Shown here: positions 41,230 to 50,509 of the stretch, piece after piece | Numbering within the stretch: the stretch's first letter is position 1 | Layout of the letters: every line of letters begins with the position of its first letter | Source: DASQFI01 sp035633215 | GTDB taxonomy: Bacteria > Acidobacteriota > Vicinamibacteria > Vicinamibacterales > SCN-69-37 | Length of the DNA stretch: 64,000 bases | Reading direction: 5' to 3' | NCBI GenBank assembly: GCA_035633215.1 | Contig: DASQFI010000053.1 | Span: 1 to 64,000, forward strand | Program-made: the position numbers and the translations under genes | The notes under the pieces: model-generated | What the model was told of the DNA's origin: nothing | What the model saw: only the letters and a program-made list of their open reading frames with translations | The model's database searches: none

Positions 41230-43419
41230 ATGCCGGCCATTCGTCCGATGACGATTGGGCTCCTCGTTGCGCTGACAGGCGCGACCGGGGCCTACGCGCA
41301 AGGCACGACGCCGCCCGCCGGGCAGGCGCCGCCACCGCCGCCGCCCGCGCAGGCGGCGCAGGGCGTCACCTACAAAGAGACGGTCGTCGTGTCGGCCTCG
41401 AAGACCGAGCAGCAGCTCGTCGACGCGCCGGCGACGATGACCGTGATCGGGCCGCGCGCGCTCTCGGTGGCGCCCTCGAACAACTACGCCGATTTGCTTC
41501 GGAACGTCCCGGGCCTCAACATCACGCAAATCTCGGCGCGAGACGTCAACGTCACGAGCCGCGGCGCCACGAGCTCGCTCGCGACGTCTCAGCTCGCGGT
41601 GGTGGACGGACGAAGCCTCTATCAGGACTTCTTCGGCTTCACGATGTGGGACTTCATGCCCGCCAACCTCGATGAGATCAAGCGTATCGAGGTGATCCGC
41701 GGCCCGGCGTCGGCCGTCTGGGGCGCGAATGCGCTGAACGGCGTGATCAACGTGATCACGAAATCCCCGCGCGAGAACCCGGGCACGACGGTCACTCTCG
41801 GCGGGGGCCTGTTCAACCGCGACGTCGGCGACGTGCAGGCGGACTCCGGGTCGGTGTTCTACCTCCGCGGCACGCACAACCAGATCGTGAACGATCGGCT
41901 GGCCTACAAGCTCTCGGCCGGCACGTACAGCTCGGACGCGTTAGCCCGTCCGGTTGGCTTCATTCCGAACGGCGGGACGACGCCCTATCCGCCGTACACG
42001 AATCAGGGCACGCAGCAGCCGAAGTTCGACGCCAGGTTCGACTACGACTTTCCGGACGGCGAGCGCAAGCTGCAGTTCTCCGGCGGGTATGCGGCGACCG
42101 ACGGCATCATGCACACGGGCATCGGCCCGTTTGACGTGAAGTCGGGCTCGGCGATGAGCTACTGGAAGGTGAATTTCACACGCAAGGCGTTCAAGTTCCA
42201 GGCGTTCATGAACATGCTCGACGGCGAGGCCGCCAACCTCGTCAGCATCAGTCCCACGAACGTGCCGATCGACCTCGACTTCAACACCAAGACGTTCGAC
42301 TTCGAGGTTGGCGACACGCACCTGGTCGCCGCCAGACACGCGCTGACGTACGGCGGAAACCTGCGGTTCAACCGCTTCGACCTGACGATTGCGCCCGGCG
42401 AGGACTCGCGGACCGAGGGCGGCGCGTACGTCCAGGACGAAATCCTGTTGCACGAGCGGTTCCGTCTCGTGGCCGGCGCGCGCGTGGACAAGTTCAGCTC
42501 GATCGAGAGCGCGGTCTTCTCGCCCCGCATCGCCGCCGTCATCAAGCCGAAACCGGACCAGTCGGTGCGCGTGACCTACAACCGCGCGTTCCGCGCGCCG
42601 TCCATGGTGAACAACAACCTCGACGTCACCCTCGGCAATCCGCTGCCGCTCGGATTGATCAGCCCGTTGTTCGTGTCCCAGGTGTTTCTGGTGCCGACGC
42701 ATGCGGTCGGAAATCCCGACCTTGTCGAAGAGTCGATTGACGCGTTCGAAGTGAGCTACACCGGGAACATCCGGAACCGCGCCAGCGTGTCCGCCGCGTG
42801 GTACTACACCAAGTTCTCCGATCAGATCTTCTTCACGACGACCGGAACATGGCAGACACCGCCGCCGGGGTTCCCCGGCCTCGGTCCGGCGCCGCCAAGC
42901 GTGATCTGGGGGCTGCTGCTGCAGCGCGGCATCGTCTTTCCGTCAGATTTTACGTATCTGAACCTCGGCGAGGTCCGGAGCAAGGGCCTGGAGCTCGGCA
43001 TCGACGGCACACTCACCGACTCGGTCAGCGCGTTCGTGAACTACTCCTTCCAGGCCGACCCGCACCCGAATTTCCCCGGGCTCACCGAGGCGGAGGCGCT
43101 CCGCGAGATCAACATCCCGGCCAAACATCTGTTCAATGCGGGAGTGTCGTGCATCACGCCGAGGACGTTCGCGACCGTGTCCGTCAGCCACTCGTCCGAG
43201 GCGTTCTGGCAGGATGTGCTCGACTCGAGGTTCCACGGCCCGACGAAGCCCTACACGATGGTGAACCTGACGGCCGGCGTGAAGTTCAGCGGCGGCCGCT
43301 ATTCGGCCGCGCTGAAAATCGTGAACCTCGGCAACGAAGAAGTGCAGCAGCACGTCTTCGGCGACGTGTTGAAGCGGCAAATCATGGTCGAAGTGAAGAT
43401 GGGACTGAAGAAGATGTAG
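41230..43419 (+). CDS. TonB-dependent outer-membrane receptor
   Basis: A 729-residue protein with a signal peptide (about 1-25) and a Pro-rich linker. The plug domain (about 50-165) has YKETVVVSASKTEQQ, LLRNVPGLNITQ, LDEIKRIEVIRGPASAVWGA and NGVINVITK. A beta-barrel runs to the C-terminus. The layout is that of siderophore/vitamin receptors (BtuB/CirA-like); the ligand is unknown. The last residues (VKMGLKKM) lack the usual terminal aromatic residue. A GGAGGGGG ribosome-binding site precedes the ATG, and a TATCAT hexamer lies about 32 bases upstream. It is followed by a dispersed repeat and the serine hydrolase. Confidence 0.9.
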   Translation: MPAIRPMTIGLLVALTGATGAYAQGTTPPAGQAPPPPPPAQAAQGVTYKETVVVSASKTEQQLVDAPATMTVIGPRALSVAPSNNYADLLRNVPGLNITQISARDVNVTSRGATSSLATSQLAVVDGRSLYQDFFGFTMWDFMPANLDEIKRIEVIRGPASAVWGANALNGVINVITKSPRENPGTTVTLGGGLFNRDVGDVQADSGSVFYLRGTHNQIVNDRLAYKLSAGTYSSDALARPVGFIPNGGTTPYPPYTNQGTQQPKFDARFDYDFPDGERKLQFSGGYAATDGIMHTGIGPFDVKSGSAMSYWKVNFTRKAFKFQAFMNMLDGEAANLVSISPTNVPIDLDFNTKTFDFEVGDTHLVAARHALTYGGNLRFNRFDLTIAPGEDSRTEGGAYVQDEILLHERFRLVAGARVDKFSSIESAVFSPRIAAVIKPKPDQSVRVTYNRAFRAPSMVNNNLDVTLGNPLPLGLISPLFVSQVFLVPTHAVGNPDLVEESIDAFEVSYTGNIRNRASVSAAWYYTKFSDQIFFTTTGTWQTPPPGFPGLGPAPPSVIWGLLLQRGIVFPSDFTYLNLGEVRSKGLELGIDGTLTDSVSAFVNYSFQADPHPNFPGLTEAEALREINIPAKHLFNAGVSCITPRTFATVSVSHSSEAFWQDVLDSRFHGPTKPYTMVNLTAGVKFSGGRYSAALKIVNLGNEEVQQHVFGDVLKRQIMVEVKMGLKKM

Positions 43420-43428
43420 GCGGCGGGG

Positions 43429-43480
43429 CTGACCACCTCCGCCAAGGCTTCGGTGGTCCGCCGTAGCTTTAGCGAAGGCG
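43429..43480. repeat. 52-bp dispersed repeat, copy A
   Basis: CTGACCACCTCCGCCAAGG... to AGCTTTAGCGAAGGCG, 52 bp. It is repeated in direct orientation at 44711-44762 with one difference, so the two copies bracket the serine hydrolase gene. Confidence 0.9.
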
Positions 43481-43512
43481 GAAGCCCCGCCCTGCAAGCG
43501 AAGGAGCCTTCC

Positions 43513-44673
43513 GTGAAGCGCTGCTCAGTGACCGTTCTCTTCATCGCGTGCGTCGCCCACCTGACGCTGACGCCGCCGCCGATCTCCGCGCGGACGCAGG
43601 CGCCGTCGGCGCTGTCGGCGGCCCTGTCCGATCTGGACGCGCAGCTCGCCGCCGATTTCGCCAAGGACGGCATCGGCGGGGTGTCGGTCGGGGTCGTCTC
43701 CGGCGCCAAGCTCGTCTGGTCGAAGCACTACGGCTATGCGGACATGGAGGCGAAGCGAGTCGCGACGAACGACACGGCGTACCGGATCGGCTCGATCACC
43801 AAGCAATTCACCGCGCTCGCGATGCTGCAGCTCGTCGAACAGGGCAAGATGCGGCTGACCGACCCGCTCGCGAAGTACGTGCCCGAGATCACACAGGTGC
43901 AGAAGAAGTTCGACGGCACGCCGCCGATCACCCTGCTGCAGGTGGCGACGATGCACTCGGGTCTCTCGCGTGAGCCGGGCTGCGCGAATCACTCAGTCGG
44001 CCCGGTGAGCAGCTGGCAGAAGATCGTCGTCGATTGCCTGCCGATGACGACCTACGCCAACGAGCCCGGAACGACCTATCTGTACTCGAATATCGGGTAC
44101 GCCTCGCTTGGTCTGGCCATCGAACGCGCGGGCGGACAGCCGTTCACCGATCAGGTCTCGCAGCGCATTCTGAAGCCGCTGGGGATGGGTCGGTCTGGCT
44201 GGGAGCCGTCGGCGGCCATCCGTCAGGATCTCGCGCACGGCTATCGTCGCCAGAACGACAAGCCGGATCGCAGCGGACCCGATCGCGAGCTCGAGGGGCG
44301 TGGCTACCGCGTGCCGAACGGCGCGCTGTTCAGCAGTGTCACCGACCTCGCGAAGTTCGTCGCCTGGGAGCTGGGAGATGGGCCCGACGGCATCCTGCCG
44401 AAAGCGGTCCAGGACGCGAACTACGGCCGGGCGTTCTTCAGCAGTCCGATGATGACGTCGGGCTACGGCGTCGGCTTCATGATCTCCCGCCGCAGCGACA
44501 CGGTGATGCTCGGTCACGGCGGTTCGACGGCCGGCTACCATGCCTCCGCGCTCGCGCATCGTCCCTCGAAGCTGGGCGTCGTCGTGCTTCGCAATTGCGA
44601 CTCCTGTCCGGTCGACGCGACGCCCGTCTCCGTGCGGTTCCTCGAACGGATCGTCGCGGCCACCAGGCGATAG
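43513..44673 (+). CDS. Exported serine hydrolase, beta-lactamase class C fold
   Basis: A 386-residue enzyme with a signal peptide and the three class C/DD-peptidase motifs: S-x-x-K in GSITKQF (about 91-97), Y-x-N in YLYSNIGY (about 190) and HGG in MLGHGGSTAGY (about 335). Likely a D-Ala-D-Ala peptidase or esterase rather than a true beta-lactamase; this is inferred. The GTG at 43513 is used because AAGGAG lies at 43501-43506. An ATG at 43453 lies inside the dispersed repeat and is less likely. Identical 52-bp repeats flank the gene. Confidence 0.85.
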   Translation: MKRCSVTVLFIACVAHLTLTPPPISARTQAPSALSAALSDLDAQLAADFAKDGIGGVSVGVVSGAKLVWSKHYGYADMEAKRVATNDTAYRIGSITKQFTALAMLQLVEQGKMRLTDPLAKYVPEITQVQKKFDGTPPITLLQVATMHSGLSREPGCANHSVGPVSSWQKIVVDCLPMTTYANEPGTTYLYSNIGYASLGLAIERAGGQPFTDQVSQRILKPLGMGRSGWEPSAAIRQDLAHGYRRQNDKPDRSGPDRELEGRGYRVPNGALFSSVTDLAKFVAWELGDGPDGILPKAVQDANYGRAFFSSPMMTSGYGVGFMISRRSDTVMLGHGGSTAGYHASALAHRPSKLGVVVLRNCDSCPVDATPVSVRFLERIVAATRR

Positions 44674-44710
44674 CTGTAGGGCGGCCCTGGGCCGCCGTCG
44701 ATTGCCAGCC

Positions 44711-44762
44711 CTGACCACCTCCGCCAAGGTTTCGGTGGTCCGCCGTAGCTTTAGCGAAGGCG
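44711..44762. repeat. 52-bp dispersed repeat, copy B
   Basis: Direct repeat of 43429-43480 with one base difference, lying between the serine hydrolase and ABC exporter genes. Confidence 0.9.
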
Positions 44763-44810
44763 AAGGGGCCGGCCTACATCTGCCAGAATGGGGAGTGGGG
44801 CTACCGCTCG

Positions 44811-46691
44811 ATGGGCCCGCCGAGATCTCAGTCCCCGACACGCATGGCCGATCAACCTGGCAAAAAGAAGATTCGCTGGTCCGCAGCCTGGGCCGAGGCG
44901 CGAGAGCTCCTGTGGGCCCGCCGCTGGCGGCTCGCGGCGGGCTTCGCGCTGATGTTAATCAGCCGCATCGCCGGGCTGGCGCTGCCGCTCTCGTCGAAGT
45001 ACCTGATCGACGACGTCATTGGAAAGGGGCAGCTCGATTTGCTGCCGCGGCTGGCGTGGATCGTCGGCCTCGCGACCCTCGTCCAGGCGGTGACGTCGTT
45101 CGGGCTCTCCCAAATCCTCGGCGTGGCCGCGCAGAAGGCCATCACTGACATGCGCCGGCGGGTCGAGGAGCATGTCATGCGGCTGCCGGTGCGCTATTTC
45201 GATACGACACAGACCGGCATCCTGATCTCGCGCGTTATGAACGACGCCGATGGCATCCGGAACCTGGTGGGCACGGGTCTGGTGCAACTGGCCGGCAGCA
45301 TCGTCACAGCGGTGCTCGCCCTGGGGTTTCTGTTCTATTACAACTGGCAGCTGACGGTGGCGACGATTGGCGTGCTCGCGCTGTTCGGCGGCGCCATGAG
45401 CTACGCCTTTCGGACCCTTCGGCCGCTGTTCCGCGATCGCGGCAAGATCCAGGCGGACGTCACCGGCCGGCTGAACCAGGCGCTCGGCGGCGTGCGCGTC
45501 GTCAAAACCTACACGGCCGAGCGGCGGGAAGATCTGATCTTCACCAAAGGCGCCCACAAGCTCTTCCGCAATATCGCCAAGTCGATGACCGGCGTCTCGG
45601 CGACCACGGCGTTCTCGAACGTCGTTATTGGCGCCATCGGGATCGTCATGATCCTCGTCGGCGGACAGGCGATCGTGAACGGCACGATGTCCCTCGGGGA
45701 CTTGTTCGCCTACATCTTCTTTACCGGCCTCCTCGCGATGCCGATCGTGCAGATTGCCTCGATCGGCACCCAAATCTCCGAGGCGTTCGCGGGTCTCGAC
45801 CGGATCCACGAGATTCTCGACACGCCGCGCGAGGACGCGCTTGACGCCGGGCGCGCCCCGCTGGCCGATCTCCGCGGGGACATCGAGTTCGACGACGTGT
45901 CATTCGAGTACAACCCCGGCGTGCCGGTCCTCAAACATGTCTCGTTCACGGCCCCGGCCGGCACGACGACGGCGCTCGTGGGGTCGTCCGGCTCAGGAAA
46001 GAGCACGCTCATCAGCCTGGTGATGGCGTTCAACCGGCCGACCTCGGGCATGGTGCGCGCGGACGGGCGGGATCTCCTGACCCTGCGGCTGGCCGAGTAC
46101 CGCCACCACCTCGGCGTGGTGCTGCAGGACAATTTCCTGTTCGACGGCACGGTCGCCGAGAACATCGCGTACGGCACGCCCCACGCGACCCAGGCCGACA
46201 TCGAGCGCGTCAGCAAGATCGCGCACGCCGACGAGTTCATCGACAAGTTCGAGAAGAAGTACCAGACGGTGGTGGGGGAGCGCGGCGTCCGGCTCTCGGG
46301 CGGACAGCGCCAGCGCGTGGCCATCGCGCGCGCGATCCTCGCCGATCCGGGTGTGCTGCTCCTCGACGAAGCGACGTCGAGCCTCGACAGCGAGAGCGAG
46401 GCGATGATCCAGGACGGCCTGCGATCGCTGCGCCATGGCCGCACGACGTTCGTCATCGCGCATCGCCTCTCGACGATTCGCAGCGCCGACCAGATTCTCG
46501 TCCTCGAGGAGGGCGAGATCGTCGAGCGCGGGACGCATGAGACGCTGCTGCGGCAGGGCGGCCGCTACCGCCAGCTCTACGACAAGCAGTACGACTTCGA
46601 GCGCGATCGATTCATCAACCCCGGCGAGGATTTCACGCCGGAGCCGCCCGCGACGCCCGTGCCGGCCGGCCGACAGACCACAGCAATCTGA
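44811..46691 (+). CDS. MsbA-like ABC exporter (membrane and ATPase fused)
   Basis: A 626-residue half-transporter. Six membrane helices (about 35-315) precede an ATP-binding domain with Walker A GSSGSGKST (about 385-393), the Q-loop VVLQDNFLF, the signature LSGGQRQRVAIARA, Walker B VLLLDEATSSLD and the H-loop VIAHRLSTIR. It works as a dimer and exports lipids or drugs; the substrate is unknown. The start at 44811 has a weak GGAG about 15 bases upstream; the in-frame ATG at 44844 is a good alternative. ettA follows after 9 bp. Confidence 0.9.
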   Translation: MGPPRSQSPTRMADQPGKKKIRWSAAWAEARELLWARRWRLAAGFALMLISRIAGLALPLSSKYLIDDVIGKGQLDLLPRLAWIVGLATLVQAVTSFGLSQILGVAAQKAITDMRRRVEEHVMRLPVRYFDTTQTGILISRVMNDADGIRNLVGTGLVQLAGSIVTAVLALGFLFYYNWQLTVATIGVLALFGGAMSYAFRTLRPLFRDRGKIQADVTGRLNQALGGVRVVKTYTAERREDLIFTKGAHKLFRNIAKSMTGVSATTAFSNVVIGAIGIVMILVGGQAIVNGTMSLGDLFAYIFFTGLLAMPIVQIASIGTQISEAFAGLDRIHEILDTPREDALDAGRAPLADLRGDIEFDDVSFEYNPGVPVLKHVSFTAPAGTTTALVGSSGSGKSTLISLVMAFNRPTSGMVRADGRDLLTLRLAEYRHHLGVVLQDNFLFDGTVAENIAYGTPHATQADIERVSKIAHADEFIDKFEKKYQTVVGERGVRLSGGQRQRVAIARAILADPGVLLLDEATSSLDSESEAMIQDGLRSLRHGRTTFVIAHRLSTIRSADQILVLEEGEIVERGTHETLLRQGGRYRQLYDKQYDFERDRFINPGEDFTPEPPATPVPAGRQTTAI

Positions 46692-46700
46692 TTCCACTCC

Positions 46701-48374
46701 ATGCCACAGTTCATTTACACGATGAAAGGCCTCGGGAAGACCTATCCTCCCGATTCGGTCGTCTTCCAGGACGTCTGGCTTTCGTTTCTCTACGGCGCGA
46801 AGATTGGCGTCATCGGCGCGAACGGCGCGGGCAAGTCCACGCTGCTCAAGATCATGGCGGGGCTTGAGACGCACTATCAGGGCGAGGGCACACTCTCCTC
46901 GGGCTACACGGTCGGGTACCTGCCGCAGGAGCCGCAGCTCGACGCGTCGAAGAACGTGCTCGGAAACGTCGAGGAAGGCGTGGCGCCCGTGCGCGCGCTG
47001 CTGACGCGGTTCGACGAGATCAACGCGAAGTTCGGCGAAGAGCTGTCGCCCGAGGCGATGGAGAAAGTCCTGGAGGAACAGGCCAAGGTCCAGGATGCGA
47101 TCGAAGCCGCCGGCGCCTGGGACCTCGACGCGAAGGTCGAGCAGGCCATGGACGCGCTGCGCCTGCCGCCGCCAGAGGCGGAGGTTGCCAGGCTCTCGGG
47201 CGGCGAGCGGCGCCGGGTTGCGCTGTGCCGGCTGCTGCTCCAGTCGCCGGACCTGCTTCTGCTCGACGAGCCCACGAACCATCTCGACGCCGAGTCGGTC
47301 GCCTGGCTCGAGCAGTTCCTCGGCGACTACCGCGGCTCGGTCGTCGCCATCACGCACGACCGCTACTTCCTGGACAACGTCGCCGGCTGGATCCTCGAGC
47401 TGGACCGGACGAAAGCGTACCCCTGGGAGGGGAACTACTCCTCGTGGCTCGACCAGAAACAGCAACGGCTCGCCGTCGAAGAGAAGCAGGAAACGAAGCG
47501 GCAGCGGACGTTGCAGCGCGAGCTCGAGTGGATCCGTATGTCGCCGCGCGCCCGGCAGGCGAAAGGCAAGGCGCGACTGAACGCCTACGAGCAACTTCTG
47601 TCGGAGGACACGGCCGAGAAGATCGACCGCGTCGAGATCTACATCCCGCCGGGGCCGCGTCTGGGTGACGTCGTCGTCGAAGCCCGCGATCTGCGCAAGG
47701 GCTACGGCGACCTGCTCCTCATCGACGACCTCGACTTCACGCTGCCGAAAGGCGGCATCGTCGGCGTGATCGGCCCGAACGGCGCCGGCAAGACGACGCT
47801 CTTCAGAATGCTAGTCGGGCAGGAAACGCCCGACAGCGGCACGCTTCGCCTGGGCGAGACCGTCCAGATCGGGTACGTCGATCAGTCGCGGGAGGCGCTG
47901 GCGGGAAACAAGACCGTCTGGGAAGAGATCTCCGGCGGCGAGGACGAGATCGTCCTCGGCAAGCGCGCGATCAACTCGCGCGCGTATACGTCGTGGTTCA
48001 ACTTCCGCGGCCGCGATCAGCAGCGGCCGGTCGGGACCCTGTCCGGCGGCGAGCGCAATCGCCTGCACCTGGCCAAGCTGCTCCAGCGCGGCTCCAACCT
48101 CCTCCTCCTCGACGAGCCGACCAACGACCTCGACGTGGACACGCTCCGGGCGCTCGAGCAGGCGCTCCTCGATTTTGCGGGGTGCGCCGTCGTCATTTCT
48201 CACGACCGCTGGTTCCTCGACCGCATCGCGACTCACATCCTCGCCTTTGAAGGCGACAGCCACGTCGAGTGGTTCGAGGGCAACTACCAGGAGTACGAAG
48301 CGGACCGGCACCGGCGGCTGGGCGCGGCGGCCGACCAGCCGCACCGGATCAAGTACCGCAAGCTGACGCGCTGA
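46701..48374 (+). CDS. ettA: Energy-dependent translational throttle protein EttA
   Basis: A 557-residue ABC-F protein with two ATPase domains. Walker A motifs are GANGAGKST (about 40) and GPNGAGKTT (about 355), and the signatures are LSGGERRRVAL and LSGGERNRLHL. The linker contains RELEWIRMSPRARQAKGKAR, characteristic of EttA, which binds the ribosomal E site and gates translation by energy status. It starts 9 bp after the ABC exporter and is probably cotranscribed. Confidence 0.95.
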   Translation: MPQFIYTMKGLGKTYPPDSVVFQDVWLSFLYGAKIGVIGANGAGKSTLLKIMAGLETHYQGEGTLSSGYTVGYLPQEPQLDASKNVLGNVEEGVAPVRALLTRFDEINAKFGEELSPEAMEKVLEEQAKVQDAIEAAGAWDLDAKVEQAMDALRLPPPEAEVARLSGGERRRVALCRLLLQSPDLLLLDEPTNHLDAESVAWLEQFLGDYRGSVVAITHDRYFLDNVAGWILELDRTKAYPWEGNYSSWLDQKQQRLAVEEKQETKRQRTLQRELEWIRMSPRARQAKGKARLNAYEQLLSEDTAEKIDRVEIYIPPGPRLGDVVVEARDLRKGYGDLLLIDDLDFTLPKGGIVGVIGPNGAGKTTLFRMLVGQETPDSGTLRLGETVQIGYVDQSREALAGNKTVWEEISGGEDEIVLGKRAINSRAYTSWFNFRGRDQQRPVGTLSGGERNRLHLAKLLQRGSNLLLLDEPTNDLDVDTLRALEQALLDFAGCAVVISHDRWFLDRIATHILAFEGDSHVEWFEGNYQEYEADRHRRLGAAADQPHRIKYRKLTR

Positions 48375-48381
48375 AATCCTC

Positions 48382-48387
48382 TACAAT
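48382..48387 (+). promoter_or_regulatory. -10-like TACAAT before cytochrome gene
   Basis: TACAAT 21 bases before the ATG at 48408, with GGGAGGAC as ribosome-binding site. It lies just after the ettA stop; no clear -35 box. Confidence 0.4.
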
Positions 48388-48407
48388 GCGCTCAGACGGG
48401 AGGACCC

Positions 48408-49289
48408 ATGAGACGACCCAGGGAACCCAGGCAGAGTATGGCCGTTGCCGTGGCGGGCGCGGCGCTTGCGGCGGCGCTCGTGGCGTCGATCGGCGCGCGG
48501 GCCCAGCAGGCCCCGGCCCAGGCCCCGGCCATGCCCCCGGCCGCCAGACCGCTCGTGCCGATGGCCGCAGCATCCATCGCGCTCGCGCCTGACTCGCACT
48601 ATGGCGAGAACGTCGCGCTGACCGGTGCCGTCGACCAGTCGCTGTCCAAGACGGCGTTTTCCGTCGACCAGGACCGGACGAAGAGCACCGGCAAGGACGT
48701 GCTCATCATCGCCCCGTACCTGAACGCCGCCGTGACGCTCAACACGTACGTCACCGTCGTCGGCGAAGTGATCAAGTTCGATCCCGCCGAGGTCGCCAAG
48801 AAGGTCAAGGACTACACGCTCGACCTGCCGCCCGACGTGGTTGCGAAATACACGGGCCGTCCGGCCGTGATCGCGACGTCGGTCATCACGGCCGAGCTTG
48901 CCGAGATCGGTAAGCGCCTTCCCCCCCCGCTCACGGCGGCCGAAGAGGCCTACGACAAGGTCATGAAATCGGTCAGCGGCGCCAACACGGCGCTCCGCAA
49001 AGGCATCGAGGAGTCGAGCGCCGAGCTCACCAAACAGCAGGCCGCCATCCTCAAGAAGGGCTTCATGGAGGCGCAGCTGTTCTTCAAGACCCGCGGGACG
49101 ACCGACGCCATGGGTTGGGCGCAGGACGCCTACAAGTTCGTGGATGCCATCGACCAGGCCGCGACCGCCGGCAAGTGGGAAGAGGTGAAGACGGCGGCGA
49201 CCAGTCTCGCGGGGATGTGCACGACGTGTCACACCGCCCACCGCGAACGACTGGACGACGGGACGTTCAGGGTGAAGGGAAGCCGATAA
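48408..49289 (+). CDS. Exported protein with C-terminal single-haem motif
   Basis: A 293-residue protein with a signal peptide (about 1-32), a Pro/Ala-rich linker and a beta-rich part (about 60-130; HYGENVALTGAVDQSLSKTA, TVVGEVIKFDP). A helical C-terminal domain ends in one c-type haem motif CTTCH (about 270-274). The haem site at the very end of a helical bundle is typical of cytochrome c'-like folds. The N-terminal part may be an OB-like fold. The electron partner is unknown. GGAGG precedes the ATG. Confidence 0.75.
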   Translation: MRRPREPRQSMAVAVAGAALAAALVASIGARAQQAPAQAPAMPPAARPLVPMAAASIALAPDSHYGENVALTGAVDQSLSKTAFSVDQDRTKSTGKDVLIIAPYLNAAVTLNTYVTVVGEVIKFDPAEVAKKVKDYTLDLPPDVVAKYTGRPAVIATSVITAELAEIGKRLPPPLTAAEEAYDKVMKSVSGANTALRKGIEESSAELTKQQAAILKKGFMEAQLFFKTRGTTDAMGWAQDAYKFVDAIDQAATAGKWEEVKTAATSLAGMCTTCHTAHRERLDDGTFRVKGSR

Positions 49290-49291
49290 AA

Positions 49292-49325
49292 GAATTGATA
49301 ATTTAGCGATTGGTAATTGGCGATT
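49292..49325. repeat. ATTGATAATTTAGCGATTGG word repeat
   Basis: An AT-richer run using GGTAATTGG and GCGATTG words, related to the repeat at 40051-40110, placed directly before the terminator. Confidence 0.6.
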
Positions 49326-49327
49326 GA

Positions 49328-49348
49328 GGGCGGGCTGCGAGCCCGCCC
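49328..49348. terminator. Bidirectional hairpin between convergent genes
   Basis: GGGCGGGCT, GCG loop, AGCCCGCCC, flanked by a short T-rich run. It lies between the convergent cytochrome (+) and hypothetical (-) genes and could terminate either. Confidence 0.65.
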
Positions 49349-49383
49349 TTGCTATTTGAGGACGGCAAGGACGCCGTAGTCGC

Positions 49384-49767
49384 TCAGACCTGCTGCGGAG
49401 TGATCTCGTTCGAATCCTGCTCGTCCTGGGACTCGCCTTTCTTCGGCACGCGGAGCGACCGAAGCTCGACGCTGATGAACGCGACGCCGTCCGTGTAATC
49501 CATCTCGTAGTGGGTCGGGTACCCCTGCTCCATCACGCGGCGGTGCAGCGCTTCGGCCACGCGCCGGTCGCGCCTGGTCAGCGCCTTTACGGACCTGCCC
49601 CGCCGCGCGACGAGAATCACGCGCACGCGGTCCTGGTTGCGCCGCTGCCGCGCCTTCATGAGGGTGTTGCGGATCTTGGTCTTGTAGATGGCCCGGACCA
49701 GCTCGTCGTCGGGGAGGTCTTTGACTCGGTCGTAGGCGTCAATCCACTGCTGGTGCAACGCGGTCAT
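49384..49767 (-). CDS. Hypothetical basic protein
   Basis: A 127-residue cytoplasmic protein of mixed helix and strand pattern with a basic central part (KARQRRNQDRVRVILVARRG, then KALTRRDRRVAEALHRRV) and an acidic C-terminus (GESQDEQDSNEITPQQ). No family is recognised. ATG at 49767 is chosen because GGAGCAGGA lies just upstream; a longer frame to 49815 lacks a site. Confidence 0.65.
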   Translation of the reverse strand: MTALHQQWIDAYDRVKDLPDDELVRAIYKTKIRNTLMKARQRRNQDRVRVILVARRGRSVKALTRRDRRVAEALHRRVMEQGYPTHYEMDYTDGVAFISVELRSLRVPKKGESQDEQDSNEITPQQV

Positions 49768-49836
49768 CGCGGTTCGTCCTGCTCCTGCCCGGCACCAGAG
49801 TAGCACTCCTCGCACGCGTACGGGACCCGGAGAGCA

Positions 49837-50418
49837 TCATCTTTTCAGCGCCGCGCGGAGGTCCTTGACGACCGCCGCGTGGTTGCCGGTCTCGGGAAGT
49901 TTTACGACGCCGGCGTTCGGATGGTACGTCGCAGGGGCAGTGGGAAGCTCTGAGGCCGGACGTACGCGCAGGTCGGTCGTCCGGCCGCCGCCTGGTTTGC
50001 GTTCCAGAATGACTGCAGGCAGCACGGGGCGAGCATCAGGTGCGAGCTTGCCGAACCCGCTGACATACCCCCATTCTCCAAACCCCACCGCCTGTCCGGT
50101 ACCCGCGACAGCTTGCAGATCTGACCACTCTACCTTCGTCGCGGCGATCTCCCGCTCGGACGAGGCGTTGTCCGCGATGGACGGCAGCTTGAAGTACAGG
50201 TAGCCACGCCTCGCCGTCGACACGACGATGGCGGTGTGCTGCGCGCCGTCGACATATGCGAACGCACCCCAGACCTGCACGCGTTCCGGCGCGCGCTCGT
50301 TCGGCTCGAAGACCACCTTCTCGATAATGCCGAAGATGCCCACAGCGCCACTGGCCGGGAGATCGATCGTGGCGAGCACTGACAGTGCAGCGGCGAAAAG
50401 AGTTCTCATCCGTGACAT
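49837..50418 (-). CDS. Exported hypothetical protein
   Basis: A 193-residue protein with a signal peptide (MRTLFAAALSVLATIDLPAS). The beta-rich body (AVGIFGIIEKVVFEPNERAP, VQVWGAFAYVDG, TAIVVSTARRGYLYFKLPSI) recurs in Acidobacteria but has no named domain. It has a GGAGG site before the ATG at 50418; an upstream frame to 50610 is rejected. Strong terminator of the ankyrin operon lies upstream, so it is transcribed separately. Confidence 0.65.
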   Translation of the reverse strand: MSRMRTLFAAALSVLATIDLPASGAVGIFGIIEKVVFEPNERAPERVQVWGAFAYVDGAQHTAIVVSTARRGYLYFKLPSIADNASSEREIAATKVEWSDLQAVAGTGQAVGFGEWGYVSGFGKLAPDARPVLPAVILERKPGGGRTTDLRVRPASELPTAPATYHPNAGVVKLPETGNHAAVVKDLRAALKR

Positions 50419-50457
50419 CGACAACCTCCACTTCAAGAGAGTTCGACGTTCAGAGAC

Positions 50458-50488
50458 AAAAAAAGGGCGGCCCTGCGAGGGGCCGCCC
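50458..50488 (-). terminator. Rho-independent terminator after ankyrin operon
   Basis: On the minus strand a GGGCGGCCC stem with a 6-base loop is followed by seven T residues. It is placed right after the ankyrin gene stop at 50510. Confidence 0.9.
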
Positions 50489-50509
50489 TTGAAGGAAGGT
50501 CCAGGCCGT

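Noticed and set aside
43453..43512. Upstream ATG of the serine hydrolase at 43453
   Set aside because: The codon lies in a dispersed repeat, lacks a ribosome-binding site and would put 20 odd residues before the signal peptide; GTG at 43513 has AAGGAG.
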